Positions 9,057 through 17,155 of a stretch of DNA of 64,000 nt are shown here, in pieces. Source of the stretch: Pigmentiphaga sp. (GTDB lineage Bacteria > Pseudomonadota > Gammaproteobacteria > Burkholderiales > Burkholderiaceae_B); NCBI GenBank assembly GCA_023228945.1, contig JALOAI010000014.1:80689-144688 (forward strand), in the 5' to 3' direction. The notes under the pieces are model-generated. The model was not told the DNA's origin. It ran no database searches and worked only from the letters and a program-made list of their open reading frames with translations. Each line of letters begins with the position of its first letter. The stretch's first letter is position 1. The translations under genes and the position numbers were made by a program.

Positions 9057-9935
9057 TCAGCCGTCTTCCAGCTTCAGCCAATCGGCCAAGCCCACGATAT
9101 CCTGGTAATCCTCGAACGACACCGCGGTGTCTTCGTAGCTCATGGCGAAGCGCTGCGAGCGGAGATCCCGCAGGGCCTCCTCCATCACCTTGACCGTGCG
9201 CATTAACAAATGCAGCCCGTAAGGCAGGATGCGAAAACCCATTTCGTGATAAGCCTGCGGCGGCAGGATCGGCGTTCTGCCGCCCTCCAGCGGATTGGCC
9301 AATTGCGGCACATCGAACGCCTTGCCGATGATGCGAAGCTCTTCCTCGGTATGCGGCGCCTCGATGAACAGACCATCGGCCCCGGCTTCCAGATAGGCTT
9401 CGGCGCGTCGCAGCGCGTCGTCCAGGCCATGCACTTCGCGCGCGTCGGTGCGCGCAATGATGAAGGTTTCGGAATTCAAGCGACTGCGGGACATGGCGCG
9501 CACCTTGCGCACCATGTCTTCCATCGGCACCACGCGCTTGCCATCCAGGTGGCCGCAGCGCTTGGGCCAGAGTTGATCCTCGACCATGACCGCCGACACG
9601 CCCAGCCGCTCGTAGCTCTGCAGCGTATGCACGGCGCTCTTGGCGTCGCCGTAGCCGTCGTCCATATCCACCAGAGCGGGCAAATCGCAGGCGGCCAGGA
9701 TCTCGGCCACCGCGGGGCGCATATCGCCCAGGCCTTTGAGTCCGATATCAGGCACGCCGTACCGGGTGCCCACCAGGGGAAAGCCACCGATGAAAATCGC
9801 CTCGTAGCCGGTACGGCGCGCCAGCCTGGCGCCGATGCCATTGAAGATGCCCGGCAATACCAAGTTGTGGCCGGCCTGCAAGAGCTGCCGGAAGCTGGGC
9901 GATGACGTCGAGGAATCGGGGTGGGGGTGGTTCAT
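9057..9935 (-). CDS. Isocitrate lyase/PEP mutase superfamily enzyme (oxaloacetate decarboxylase or 2-methylisocitrate-lyase-like)
   Basis: A 292-residue TIM-barrel enzyme. The Mg-binding DMDDGYGD motif is at residues 90-97, with VEDQLWPKRCGH at 119-129; the CGH matches the catalytic loop of isocitrate-lyase-type C-C lyases, although the KKCGH consensus is PKRCGH here. Family members cleave or rearrange 2-oxo or 2-hydroxy acids (PEP mutase, 2-methylisocitrate lyase, oxaloacetate decarboxylase, dimethylmalate lyase); the exact reaction cannot be chosen from sequence alone. A Bug receptor gene is 4 bp upstream on the same strand, and a divergent LysR gene probably controls the pair, so the receptor likely delivers the acid this enzyme cleaves. 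Confidence 0.9.
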   Translation of the reverse strand: MNHPHPDSSTSSPSFRQLLQAGHNLVLPGIFNGIGARLARRTGYEAIFIGGFPLVGTRYGVPDIGLKGLGDMRPAVAEILAACDLPALVDMDDGYGDAKSAVHTLQSYERLGVSAVMVEDQLWPKRCGHLDGKRVVPMEDMVRKVRAMSRSRLNSETFIIARTDAREVHGLDDALRRAEAYLEAGADGLFIEAPHTEEELRIIGKAFDVPQLANPLEGGRTPILPPQAYHEMGFRILPYGLHLLMRTVKVMEEALRDLRSQRFAMSYEDTAVSFEDYQDIVGLADWLKLEDG

Positions 9936-9939
9936 GATG

Positions 9940-10911
9940 CTACTCCGCGGTGATATTGGCTTGCTCGATCAAGGTCTGGCGCTCGGCGATCTCGCGCGCC
10001 ATCTTGGCGCGAAACTCGTCGGGCGTGGATGCCACCACTTCGATTCCCGACATTTGCAGCTTCCTCGACATCTCGGGCTCTTTCAGGATCGTCGTGATCT
10101 CGGCATGCAGACGATCACGGATATCCGCGGGCAAACCCGCTGGCGCAAACATGCCGAACCACGACTCCATCTGCACGCCGGGCAATGTTTCCGCTACGGT
10201 TGGAAGGTCGGGCAGATCGGTGGCGCGCTGGCCGCTGGTCACGGCAATGGGCCTGACCTTTCCAGACTGCAAGTGCGGCACTACCGCGGCCAGTGTCACG
10301 ATCGCCATCGGCAATTGCCCGCCGAGCAAATCATTGACCGCCATGGCCGTGCCACGATAAGGGACGTGAATGAATTCCGCCCCGGTGTTCGATTCCAGCA
10401 AGACACCGGTGAGATGATGAGGGGAAGCCGTGCCCGGCGTTCCGTAGGCCATCTTCCCCGGGTTCTGCTTGGCGTACTCGATCAACTCGGTCAGGTTGTT
10501 GACCGGAATCGAAGGATGGACGGCAATCACGATGATATTGCTGCCCACTTCGGTAATGGGTGTGAAACGCTCGAGAGGATCTTTGCCTTTCGCCGCGGGG
10601 ATGACCAGATGATTGGTGGCGTGGGTGGCGTCGTTCCCCACTCCCAGGGTATAGCCATCCGGCGCGGCGTCGGCCACGAAATCGGAACCCACCATGCCAC
10701 TGGCGCCACCCTTGTTTTCCACCACGACGGTTTGATTGAAGCTCTGCCCCAGGCGATGCGCCAGTTCGCGCCCGATGAGGTCGGCTCCCGAGCCCGGCGT
10801 ATACGGCACGATGATCCGGATGGGGCGCTCGGGATAGGCAGCCGCGGCTTGTCCCAGGGTCATGCTTAAAGCGATCGCGCAGGCCAGGCCGGCCAATGCA
10901 CCCATTTTCAT
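9940..10911 (-). CDS. Tripartite tricarboxylate transporter substrate-binding protein (Bug family)
   Basis: A 323-residue periplasmic receptor. The signal peptide MKMGALAGLACAIALSM ends near AAAAYPERPIR. Family landmarks follow: IIVPYTPGSGADLIGREL, VVENKGGASGMVG, PDGYTLGVGNDATHATN, SPHHLTGVLLESNTGAEFIHVPYRG and DLLGGQLPMAIVTLAAV. Bug receptors bind carboxylated ligands in a Venus-flytrap fold, and no membrane partner is encoded nearby. It is the first gene of a two-gene operon with the isocitrate-lyase-like enzyme (4-bp gap) and is transcribed divergently from the LysR gene at 11024 across a 112-bp intergenic region holding a LysR-type box. Confidence 0.94.
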   Translation of the reverse strand: MKMGALAGLACAIALSMTLGQAAAAYPERPIRIIVPYTPGSGADLIGRELAHRLGQSFNQTVVVENKGGASGMVGSDFVADAAPDGYTLGVGNDATHATNHLVIPAAKGKDPLERFTPITEVGSNIIVIAVHPSIPVNNLTELIEYAKQNPGKMAYGTPGTASPHHLTGVLLESNTGAEFIHVPYRGTAMAVNDLLGGQLPMAIVTLAAVVPHLQSGKVRPIAVTSGQRATDLPDLPTVAETLPGVQMESWFGMFAPAGLPADIRDRLHAEITTILKEPEMSRKLQMSGIEVVASTPDEFRAKMAREIAERQTLIEQANITAE

Positions 10912-10978
10912 GGCTATCTCCTGAAATTCTTTTAATCAGCAACGTTGACGAAGCCGCTCATTCTCGATTTCACTGGAT

Positions 10979-11004
10979 CATTCGTCAATATAATGAATCG
11001 AATG
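10979..11004. promoter_or_regulatory. LysR-type operator between the Bug operon and its LysR gene
   Basis: ATTC-N11-GAAT at 10980-10998 is a classic T-N11-A LysR box, and it overlaps a second inverted repeat, CATTCG (10979-10984) with CGAATG (10999-11004). It lies 20 bp before the LysR start and about 70 bp before the Bug start, the expected place for autoregulation plus activation of the divergent operon. Confidence 0.5.
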
Positions 11005-11023
11005 ACAAACATAAGAGATACGC

Positions 11024-11917
11024 ATGAAAAATCTCGATCTCAATCTATTGCGCTTTTTCGACGAGCTCTATCGGCGCCGGCACCTGACGCGGGCAGCGGA
11101 GTTTCTCGACATCACCCAGCCCGCCGCCAGCCAACGCCTACAGCGCCTGCGCGACGCCCTCAAAGATCCCTTGTTCGTTCGCATGCCGGGCGGCCTGCGC
11201 CCGACTCCCACCGCCGATCGGGTGGCGCCTGCCATTCGCGCGGGCCTGGAATCCATCGATCAGGGCTTGCACGACCTGCAAGGCTTCGACCCCATGACCT
11301 CGCATCGCCGCTTTCGCTTCCACATGAGCGACACTGGCGAGGCTCTTTTTCTACCGCGACTACTCAACAGCCTGGGGGCCCACGCGCCGCACCTGGAACT
11401 CGAATGCCAGATCTATGCGCACGACCGCATCGCCACCGCGCTGGATGAAGGGCAGTTGGATTTTGCATTGGGATATTTGCCCAGCGTGACGGGAATGGAC
11501 AAGGTCGATCTCACCGTCGATCACTACCTGGTTCTGATGGGCCACCCGGGCACCCCCAAGCCCGACGAACGCCCATCCCGGATCAGCCTGGCCGAACTAC
11601 GGCAGCGCGAGTTCGTGGCAGCCCGTAGCCATACCGAACCGCTGAGAGTACTCGAGCAACTGGGCCTGGGCCCGCGCATTCGCCAAACCACCGCCAGCAT
11701 CCTGGCCCTGCTCGAAGTGGTGAAGCAAACCGAACTTTGCGCCATCATGCCGCGCATCACGGCACAGACCTTCGCCGAACATGGCGGCCTCAAATTGGTG
11801 GAATGCGACTTCCTCATGGGCCCCTTCACGGTTTCGCTCTATTGGAGCCGGCGCTACGCGCACTTCGAGTTTCACCGATGGATGCGGCGGCATGTGGAGG
11901 AGCATGCGTTGGGGTAA
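11024..11917 (+). CDS. LysR family transcriptional regulator
   Basis: A 297-residue regulator. The N-terminal winged helix-turn-helix (about residues 1-65, NLLRFFDELYRRRHLTRAAE then LDITQPAASQRLQRLRDAL) is followed by the periplasmic-binding-protein-like effector domain. It is divergent from the Bug/isocitrate-lyase-like operon, with a T-N11-A box in between, so it most likely senses the acid handled by that operon and also regulates itself. The last 170 or so bases of the gene are duplicated, with decay, about 1 kb downstream at 12729-12906, beyond a toxin-antitoxin cassette. Confidence 0.93.
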   Translation: MKNLDLNLLRFFDELYRRRHLTRAAEFLDITQPAASQRLQRLRDALKDPLFVRMPGGLRPTPTADRVAPAIRAGLESIDQGLHDLQGFDPMTSHRRFRFHMSDTGEALFLPRLLNSLGAHAPHLELECQIYAHDRIATALDEGQLDFALGYLPSVTGMDKVDLTVDHYLVLMGHPGTPKPDERPSRISLAELRQREFVAARSHTEPLRVLEQLGLGPRIRQTTASILALLEVVKQTELCAIMPRITAQTFAEHGGLKLVECDFLMGPFTVSLYWSRRYAHFEFHRWMRRHVEEHALG

Positions 11918-11968
11918 GGCCTTCTACAGAGCCATCGCGCTGAGCGACTCCGGTTCGTCAGAAAGCTC

Positions 11969-12412
11969 TCAGACCCTCTCGCCGGGCCCAATACAGCGCA
12001 AACGTGGAAAGTAGTTGCGATACGGCCTCACATCCCGGCTGAGCACACTCAAGTTTGCAACCGCCGCATGAGCGCCGATGTAAAAGTCCGGCAGCGGTGC
12101 GAGCCGTGCCCCGTCCCCACGACGGTAGTTCAGATAAGCCTGTGCCGCCAGACCTGCGCATGTCCACGGCAGTGGGCTGCGCAGTGTCTCGTAGACATCG
12201 AGCATCGCGTCCAGTGCATCCATGTCCGGCCCCGGGATGAGCAGCTCCGTGTAGATCACCAAATTGACATGCACGGGCGCTTGCTCGCTGCAACTCTGGA
12301 GCTGATCCACGGACCATTCGTGCCAGGGGCTGCCGGGGTCCATACAGTCGATCCAGATATTGGTATCGACCAGAAAACCGGCGGAGCCATCGTATTTGGA
12401 CAAATCAAGCAT
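11969..12412 (-). CDS. PIN-domain toxin (VapC-like ribonuclease)
   Basis: A 147-residue PIN-domain protein. The acidic metal-binding set is visible: Asp16 in VDTNIWID, Glu56 in VIYTELL, Asp109 in DFYIGAHA and Asp127 in VLSRDVRPY. VapC toxins cut RNA, often initiator tRNA or rRNA loops; the target here is unknown. The start codon overlaps the end of the upstream AbrB-type antitoxin gene (ATG at 12412, or 12418 with a 14-nt overlap), giving translational coupling and no clear ribosome site of its own. The pair sits on the opposite strand from the LysR gene and is flanked by duplicated LysR sequence, which suggests acquisition by insertion or recombination. Confidence 0.85.
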   Translation of the reverse strand: MLDLSKYDGSAGFLVDTNIWIDCMDPGSPWHEWSVDQLQSCSEQAPVHVNLVIYTELLIPGPDMDALDAMLDVYETLRSPLPWTCAGLAAQAYLNYRRGDGARLAPLPDFYIGAHAAVANLSVLSRDVRPYRNYFPRLRCIGPGERV

Positions 12413-12668
12413 GATCATCGTCGACGGGGCGAAGGAACGCCATGATGTCTTCGCTGCCCATATGCCTGAACGGCTCATTCAGGCTCCTACGCACGCTGGC
12501 GGCGGCGGCGCGCAGCGAACTGCGCCGATCGTTGGTTCCTGTGCCAACTTTGCGGATGATGATCTTGCTACCTTCCAGCGAGAAAGCGACTTGGCTGCCA
12601 GGCAGAATGCCGGCAGCCTCCCGCAGTCGCTTGGGGATGGTGACTTGCCCTTTTTCGGTCACTTGCAC
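12405..12668 (-). CDS. AbrB/SpoVT-type antitoxin (VapB-like)
   Basis: An 87-residue protein with an N-terminal swapped-hairpin AbrB DNA-binding domain (VQVTEKGQVTIPKRLREAAG at the N-terminus, then ILPGSQVAFSLEGSKIIIRKV) and a helical C-terminal tail (from about residue 50) likely to bind and block the PIN toxin. The start is a GTG at 12668 with GGAGG six bases upstream; longer in-frame starts would run into unrelated sequence. It is the first gene of the two-gene cassette and would be expected to repress its own promoter in the short region to its right. No operator palindrome is obvious apart from GAATTC-CTAGTTG-GAATTC-like repeats near 12690-12706. Confidence 0.83.
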   Translation of the reverse strand: MQVTEKGQVTIPKRLREAAGILPGSQVAFSLEGSKIIIRKVGTGTNDRRSSLRAAAASVRRSLNEPFRHMGSEDIMAFLRPVDDDHA

Positions 12669-12728
12669 GATGAGCCTCCGATAAGTAAGAATTCCTAGTT
12701 GGAATTCTACCGTTATCGGGTGCTTCTC

Positions 12729-12906
12729 GCCATCATGCCGCGCATCACGGCACGAACCTTCGCCAAACATGGCGGCCTCAAACTGGTGGGATGCAACGTT
12801 CTCCTGAGCCCCTTCACGGTTTCGCTCTCTACTGGAGCCGGCGCTACGCACACTTCGAGTTTCATCGGTGGATGCGCCGGCATGTGGGAGGTGCGCAAGT
12901 TGGGGT
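12729..12906 (+). pseudogene. Decayed duplicate of the 3' end of the LysR gene
   Basis: Bases 12729-12906 repeat the 3' end of the LysR gene (11741-11915) at roughly 90 percent identity by eye. The translated part AIMPRITARTFAKHGGLKLV matches AIMPRITAQTFAEHGGLKLV of the intact gene. A 2-base insertion after GGTTTCGCTCT (near 12832) shifts the frame, after which YWSRRYAHFEFHRWMRR continues in another frame, so the copy cannot be expressed as a regulator. It lies in the same orientation as the intact gene, and the toxin-antitoxin cassette is exactly between the two copies. Confidence 0.85.
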
Positions 12907-13040
12907 CGTGTGTGGCGGGCGAGTTTCACGTGCCGAAACTCATGCGGGCGCATTTCACGTTACCGCATCACACCCCGACAATTCCCGTCAATTTTCAGAA
13001 CTGTCCCGGACGTTGCCACGGCGTCTCCTGCGAGGAAAAT

Positions 13041-13208
13041 ATGAGCGAAGTCTTGTACGAATTGGCAGACCACATCGCGGTCATCACCAATCTGACTCGC
13101 CCCACCACCTTGGCGGCCGATGCCGTCAGGCGCCTGCTGACCGACACCATTCGCGAACTCGTCGGATCCGGCGCCTGGCCGGCGCGGCTGGTGCCGGCAG
13201 CCTTGTGA
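13041..13208 (+). pseudogene. Short open frame, probable remnant of a crotonase gene
   Basis: An ATG with GAGG upstream opens 56 codons. The first 20 residues (MSEVLYELADHIAVITNLTR) resemble the N-terminus of enoyl-CoA hydratases, where IAVITLNRP would be expected; the rest does not look like that family. I read this as the broken 5' end of a crotonase gene fused to unrelated sequence. Its end runs into the IS605-like relic at 13205. Together with the duplicated LysR end, this makes 12.7-13.28 kb a zone of gene debris without a credible functional gene. Confidence 0.4.
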
Positions 13209-13266
13209 AGAACTCCGGCCTTTCGGCCTGAGCTTCGCCGCACCACCCGCCGCGGGCGCCGGAGCC
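13205..13266 (-). repeat. Partial IS605/IS1341 right-end (omega-RNA-like) relic
   Basis: Read on the minus strand, this segment ends GGCCGGAGTTCTTCAC and includes the stem CTCAGGCC-GAAA-GGCCGGAG (13213-13232, one mismatch). The same end, with the same neighbouring bases GGCG and AAGCTC, occurs at 56147. The pattern matches the 3' stem of the guide-RNA scaffold at the right end of TnpB-type elements. No tnpB or tnpA gene is near. It lies between the debris zone and the 3' end of the acetoacetyl-CoA synthetase gene. Confidence 0.4.
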
Positions 13267-13282
13267 GCCGCTGCCGGAGCGT

Positions 13283-15271
13283 TCACCCCTGGCCCGACTC
13301 CGCCTGTCGCCGGGCATGGAACGCCACGAAATAATCAATGCTGGCCGGGTTGGCCATGGCATCCGGGCTGGCCACTTTGGCGGGGTCGGAACCCAGCAGA
13401 ATCTTGCGCACCGGCAGTTCCATCTTCTTGCCGGTAAGCGTGCGCGGGATCTCGGCCACCTGGTACACCTCGTTGGGCACGTGGCGGGCCGAGGCCTGGG
13501 TCTTGATCTGGTTCTTGATGCGGGCCTTGAGTTCATCGGTCAGTTCCACGCCCTCGGCCAGCTCCACGAACAGCGGCATGAACGAAGGTTTGCCCAGATA
13601 CTCCAGATCCACCACCAGGCTGTCGCGCACTTCGGGCAGCTCTTCTACCACGCGGTAGATCTCGGCGGTACCCATGCGGATGCCGTAGCGATTGATCGTG
13701 GTGTCGGAGCGACCATAGATGATGGCGGTGCCGCGCGGCGTGATCTGGATCCAGTCGCCATGGCGCCACATGCCCGGGAACTCCTGGAAGTAGCTCTCGA
13801 GATAACGCTGGTTGCCGGTATCGCCCCAGAAGTACAGCGGCATGGAAGGCATGGGCTGGGTAATCACGAGCTCGCCGACCTCGTCGATGACCGCTTGCCC
13901 CGCCTCGTTGAAGGCGTAGGCGGCAACCCCGAGCTCGCGGCATTGCAATTCGCCGGCATTGACGGGCAGATTGGGCGCGCACGAGACGAATCCCGACGCA
14001 ATATCGGTGCCGCCACTGATCGAGGCCAGCCAGACGTCGGATTTGACGTTGCGGTATACCCATTCGTAGGCGTCCACCGGCAGCGGCGAGCCGGTGGAGT
14101 TGATCGCGCGCAGCGCGGCGAATTCACCCACCCTGGAAGGGTTGAGCTCGTCTTTGAGGCTTTGCGTGAGATAGGCCGCGCCGCAGCCGAAATGGGTAAC
14201 GCCGTGCTCCTGGATGAAGCGCCACAGGTGCAAGGGATCGGGCGCGGCGGGGTTGCCGTCGGACAGCACCACGGTGGCGCCCGAGAGCAGGCTGCCGACC
14301 ATCAGATTCCACACGATCCAGCCGGTGCTGCCCAGAAACAGGAAACGATCGCCCGGACGGACATCATGCTGGAACTGGTTGGTTTTGAGGTGGGTGAGCA
14401 CGATGCCGCCATGGCCATGCACCATGGCCTTGGGCATGCCGGTGGTGCCCGATGAATACACCACCCACAAGGGATGGTCGAAAGGCAGGCGCTCGAAGGC
14501 AAGCGGCGCGGGCGTGGCGATGGCGTCGGCCCAGGTGCGATAGCCGAGCCAGGAAGGCGCCTCGGCGGGAGCGTCCGGACCGGGCACGTGCACGACATGG
14601 CGCAGCGAGGGCAGCGCCTGGATCAATTGGTCGACGACCTCGCGGCGGTCGAAGGGCTTGCCGTTATAACGGTAGCCATCCATCGCGAACATGACTTTGG
14701 GTTCGATTTGCCGGAAGCGGTCGACCACCACCGACACGCCCATGTCGGGCGAGCAGCTGGACCACACCGCGCCCAGGCTGGCGCAGGCCAGGAAGGCCGC
14801 CAGGGTTTCCGGCACGTTGGGCATGAAGGACACGACACGGTCGCCGGCCTCGACGCCCATGCCTCGCAGGGTGGCGGCCAGCGCGCCGACTTGCCGCTCC
14901 AGTTCGTCCCAGCCCAGTTCGCGCACGGCGGCGCCTTCGGCGCGGGCGATCACGGCCGGCCGATCGGCGGCCGCCATGCGGAACACATGCTCGGCGTAAT
15001 TCAAGCGAACATTGGGAAACCACTGCGCGCCAGGCATGGTCCGCGCAGCCAGGACAGGCTCGGGCTCGCCGTCCGCCTGGATGTCGAAAAAGCGCCAGGC
15101 TTCGCCCCAGAACGTGTCGAGATGATCCACCGACCACTGCCAAAGGCTCGCGTAATCGGGAAATTCGCGCTGCTGGCGCGGCTCCAGCCAACGCACGAAT
15201 GCAGCCAGCCGCGACTGCTCGATCTGCTCGGGACTCGGCGTCCAGACGACTTCACCTTGTTGCAAGGCCAT
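13283..15271 (-). CDS. aacS: Acetoacetyl-CoA synthetase (acetoacetate-CoA ligase)
   Basis: A 662-residue cytosolic adenylate-forming enzyme. The N-terminal FPNVRLNYAEHVFR and SSCSPDMGVSVVVDRF segments are characteristic of acetoacetyl-CoA synthetases rather than acetyl-CoA synthetases. The P-loop-like core motif YSSGTTGMPKAMVHGHGG is near residue 270, and the hinge IIYGRSDTTINRYGIRMG with the C-terminal lysine motif RTLTGKKMELPVRK completes the domain order. It activates acetoacetate to acetoacetyl-CoA with ATP, feeding ketone-body or polyhydroxybutyrate metabolism. The start is the ATG at 15271 after GAGGAACCC; an upstream ATG (15307) has no ribosome site. It stands alone, divergent from an RcnB-like gene. 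Confidence 0.92.
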   Translation of the reverse strand: MALQQGEVVWTPSPEQIEQSRLAAFVRWLEPRQQREFPDYASLWQWSVDHLDTFWGEAWRFFDIQADGEPEPVLAARTMPGAQWFPNVRLNYAEHVFRMAAADRPAVIARAEGAAVRELGWDELERQVGALAATLRGMGVEAGDRVVSFMPNVPETLAAFLACASLGAVWSSCSPDMGVSVVVDRFRQIEPKVMFAMDGYRYNGKPFDRREVVDQLIQALPSLRHVVHVPGPDAPAEAPSWLGYRTWADAIATPAPLAFERLPFDHPLWVVYSSGTTGMPKAMVHGHGGIVLTHLKTNQFQHDVRPGDRFLFLGSTGWIVWNLMVGSLLSGATVVLSDGNPAAPDPLHLWRFIQEHGVTHFGCGAAYLTQSLKDELNPSRVGEFAALRAINSTGSPLPVDAYEWVYRNVKSDVWLASISGGTDIASGFVSCAPNLPVNAGELQCRELGVAAYAFNEAGQAVIDEVGELVITQPMPSMPLYFWGDTGNQRYLESYFQEFPGMWRHGDWIQITPRGTAIIYGRSDTTINRYGIRMGTAEIYRVVEELPEVRDSLVVDLEYLGKPSFMPLFVELAEGVELTDELKARIKNQIKTQASARHVPNEVYQVAEIPRTLTGKKMELPVRKILLGSDPAKVASPDAMANPASIDYFVAFHARRQAESGQG

Positions 15272-15439
15272 GGGTTCCTCACGTGCTCGCGAAATAATTA
15301 AGGACAATAACTAAATAAACCGCCAATGATAAACGACGGCTGCGGCGAACCCAAGCCCGAATCTCCATCGTTTCCTCACAATTCGCATAGTAAGTTTGTA
15401 GTAAGCTAAGTGCATTCCGATGTGTCGAGGAGATCCGCC

Positions 15440-15943
15440 ATGCGTCGACTTTCCCTGGTAGGCCTCGGTCTGGCCTGTTCCTTGTGTTTGAGCGGCACTG
15501 CCGCCCTGGCCGCGCCGCCGGCCACCTTCACCGCTCCCATGGCGATGCACGCCGACTGGCGCGAGGCTTCCGGCATGCCGCCAACCCAGCTCGTCCGCGA
15601 CGACCGGGGCCGCAAGCATGCCGATCGCGGCCACCGCGGCAAGCATTGGCACCCGAGCAAGCACCGCGGGCCGCCGCCACACGCGCGCAACCACCGGCAC
15701 GCCGAAAAACACCGCGGCTGGGCGCCACCGCCGCGCCAGCATTGGCGTGCGCCGGCCCACCATCGTTGGTCGCGGGGCGATTACCTGCCGCCCAACTATC
15801 GCCATCCGCGCTACGTGGTGGATTGGCGCTCGCGCCATTACCATCGGCCGCCGCGTGGCTACCAATGGATGAACGTGGACGGCCAGGTGCTGCTGGTGGG
15901 TATCGCCACGGGCCTGATTTTGCAGAGTATCCTGGATCGTTGA
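15440..15943 (+). CDS. RcnB-like periplasmic protein
   Basis: A 167-residue secreted protein. A clear signal peptide (residues 1 to about 25, ending ALAAPPA) is followed by a very His/Arg/Pro-rich middle part (residues 50-110) and the conserved C-terminal RcnB motif YLPPNYRHPRYVVDWRSRHY then GYQWMNVDGQVLLVGIATGL. RcnB in E. coli is a periplasmic factor tuning nickel/cobalt export; many family members have unknown roles. The histidine-rich region could bind metal, but no rcnA exporter is nearby. GAGGAG precedes the ATG at 15440. It is 77 bp upstream of the pirin gene on the same strand. Confidence 0.8.
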   Translation: MRRLSLVGLGLACSLCLSGTAALAAPPATFTAPMAMHADWREASGMPPTQLVRDDRGRKHADRGHRGKHWHPSKHRGPPPHARNHRHAEKHRGWAPPPRQHWRAPAHHRWSRGDYLPPNYRHPRYVVDWRSRHYHRPPRGYQWMNVDGQVLLVGIATGLILQSILDR

Positions 15944-16020
15944 GCCTGGCGGCGGCCGTGAAGCCTCGATGGCAACATTGGGGTTCTCCGCCCCCCGCCA
16001 ACCATCCAAGGAACCTTGAC

Positions 16021-17058
16021 ATGCCCTCCTCTCCCATCCTCCAGCGCCAGCCTCTCGATTTCCCGTGGCCCACACTCGATCCCTTTCTGTTCTGCGCGCA
16101 TCACGATGATCACTACCCTCGGGCCAACGGCCGGCTGGGCCCCGCCGCATCGCTGGCGGGACGGCGGATGGGCCAGGATTTCTCCCGCCAGGATGGCTGG
16201 AGCATGTACCACGGCGAAGAAGTCCCGGGCTTTCCCGCCCACCCTCACCGGGGTTTTGAAACGGTTACGCTGGTGCGCCGGGGGCTGATCGATCATTCCG
16301 ATTCGCTGGGCGCCGCCGCGCGCTTCGGCGAAGGCGACGTGCAATGGCTCACGGCGGGCCGCGGCATCACCCACGCCGAAATGTTCCCGCTCTTGCACGA
16401 AGACCGCGACAACCCGGTGGAGCTGTTCCAGATCTGGCTCAACCTGCCGGCGGAACGCAAGATGGCCGAGCCTCACTTCACCATGTTCTGGGCGCCCGAC
16501 GTACCCACGCTCGTCCTGACCGATGATGCGAACCACGAGGTGCGGCTGGGCTTGGTGGCGGGCGCCGTACCCGGCCATCCGGCACCGCCGTCGCCGCCTC
16601 CCGACTCCTGGGCGTCGCGGGCCGACGCCGACGTCGCGATCTGGACGCTACGACTGGAGCCCGGCGCCTGTTGGACGCTGCCGGCCGCCACCGGCGCCGG
16701 CACCCAACGCATGCTCTATTTCTTTGCGGGTACAAATCTGTCGGTGGCCGGCGAGCCGATCGGGGGCCATGCCGCCCTGACCCTCGACGCCCATCAACCG
16801 GTGACGCTGCAAAACGGCCACGACGGCCCCGCGGAACTGCTCTTGCTCCAGGGCCGTCCCATCGGCGAGCCGGTGGTGCAGTACGGCCCCTTCGTGATGA
16901 ACCGCGAAGCCGAGATTCGCCAGGCCTTGGACGACTACCGCCACGGCGGCTTCGGCACCTGGGAGTGGCCGCGACCGGATCCGGTACATGGCGCGGACTC
17001 GGCGCGTTTCGCCCGCTATCCCGATGGGCGCACCGAGCGCCCCACACCCGATCTCTAG
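16021..17058 (+). CDS. Pirin family protein
   Basis: A 345-residue bicupin. The N-terminal cupin carries the metal-binding set His74 and His76 (FPAHPHRGFETVT) and His118/Glu120 (GRGITHAEMFP), as in human pirin and E. coli YhhW, which have quercetin dioxygenase activity in vitro. The C-terminal cupin includes LLLQGRPIGEPVVQYGPFVM, the pirin C signature. The cellular role in bacteria is uncertain. It is somewhat longer than the usual 280-300 residues, with a Pro-rich loop around residues 180-200. The start at 16021 follows AAGGAACC. A GGGCGC/GCGCCC inverted repeat after the stop (17079-17104) may end the transcript. Confidence 0.88.
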   Translation: MPSSPILQRQPLDFPWPTLDPFLFCAHHDDHYPRANGRLGPAASLAGRRMGQDFSRQDGWSMYHGEEVPGFPAHPHRGFETVTLVRRGLIDHSDSLGAAARFGEGDVQWLTAGRGITHAEMFPLLHEDRDNPVELFQIWLNLPAERKMAEPHFTMFWAPDVPTLVLTDDANHEVRLGLVAGAVPGHPAPPSPPPDSWASRADADVAIWTLRLEPGACWTLPAATGAGTQRMLYFFAGTNLSVAGEPIGGHAALTLDAHQPVTLQNGHDGPAELLLLQGRPIGEPVVQYGPFVMNREAEIRQALDDYRHGGFGTWEWPRPDPVHGADSARFARYPDGRTERPTPDL

Positions 17059-17155
17059 CCTGGCCTCCTCCCCCTGGCGGGCGCTTCGCGGACCGGGGGG
17101 CGCCCATTAGGCTAAGCTGCGGCTTTCTCATTCGTGATTGGCGAGGAACTTCGCG

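Noticed and set aside
8833..9081. 82-codon open frame between the amidase and isocitrate-lyase-like genes
   Set aside because: No family, no ribosome site, and it overlaps the end of the downstream gene; the 268-bp space looks like a plain promoter region.
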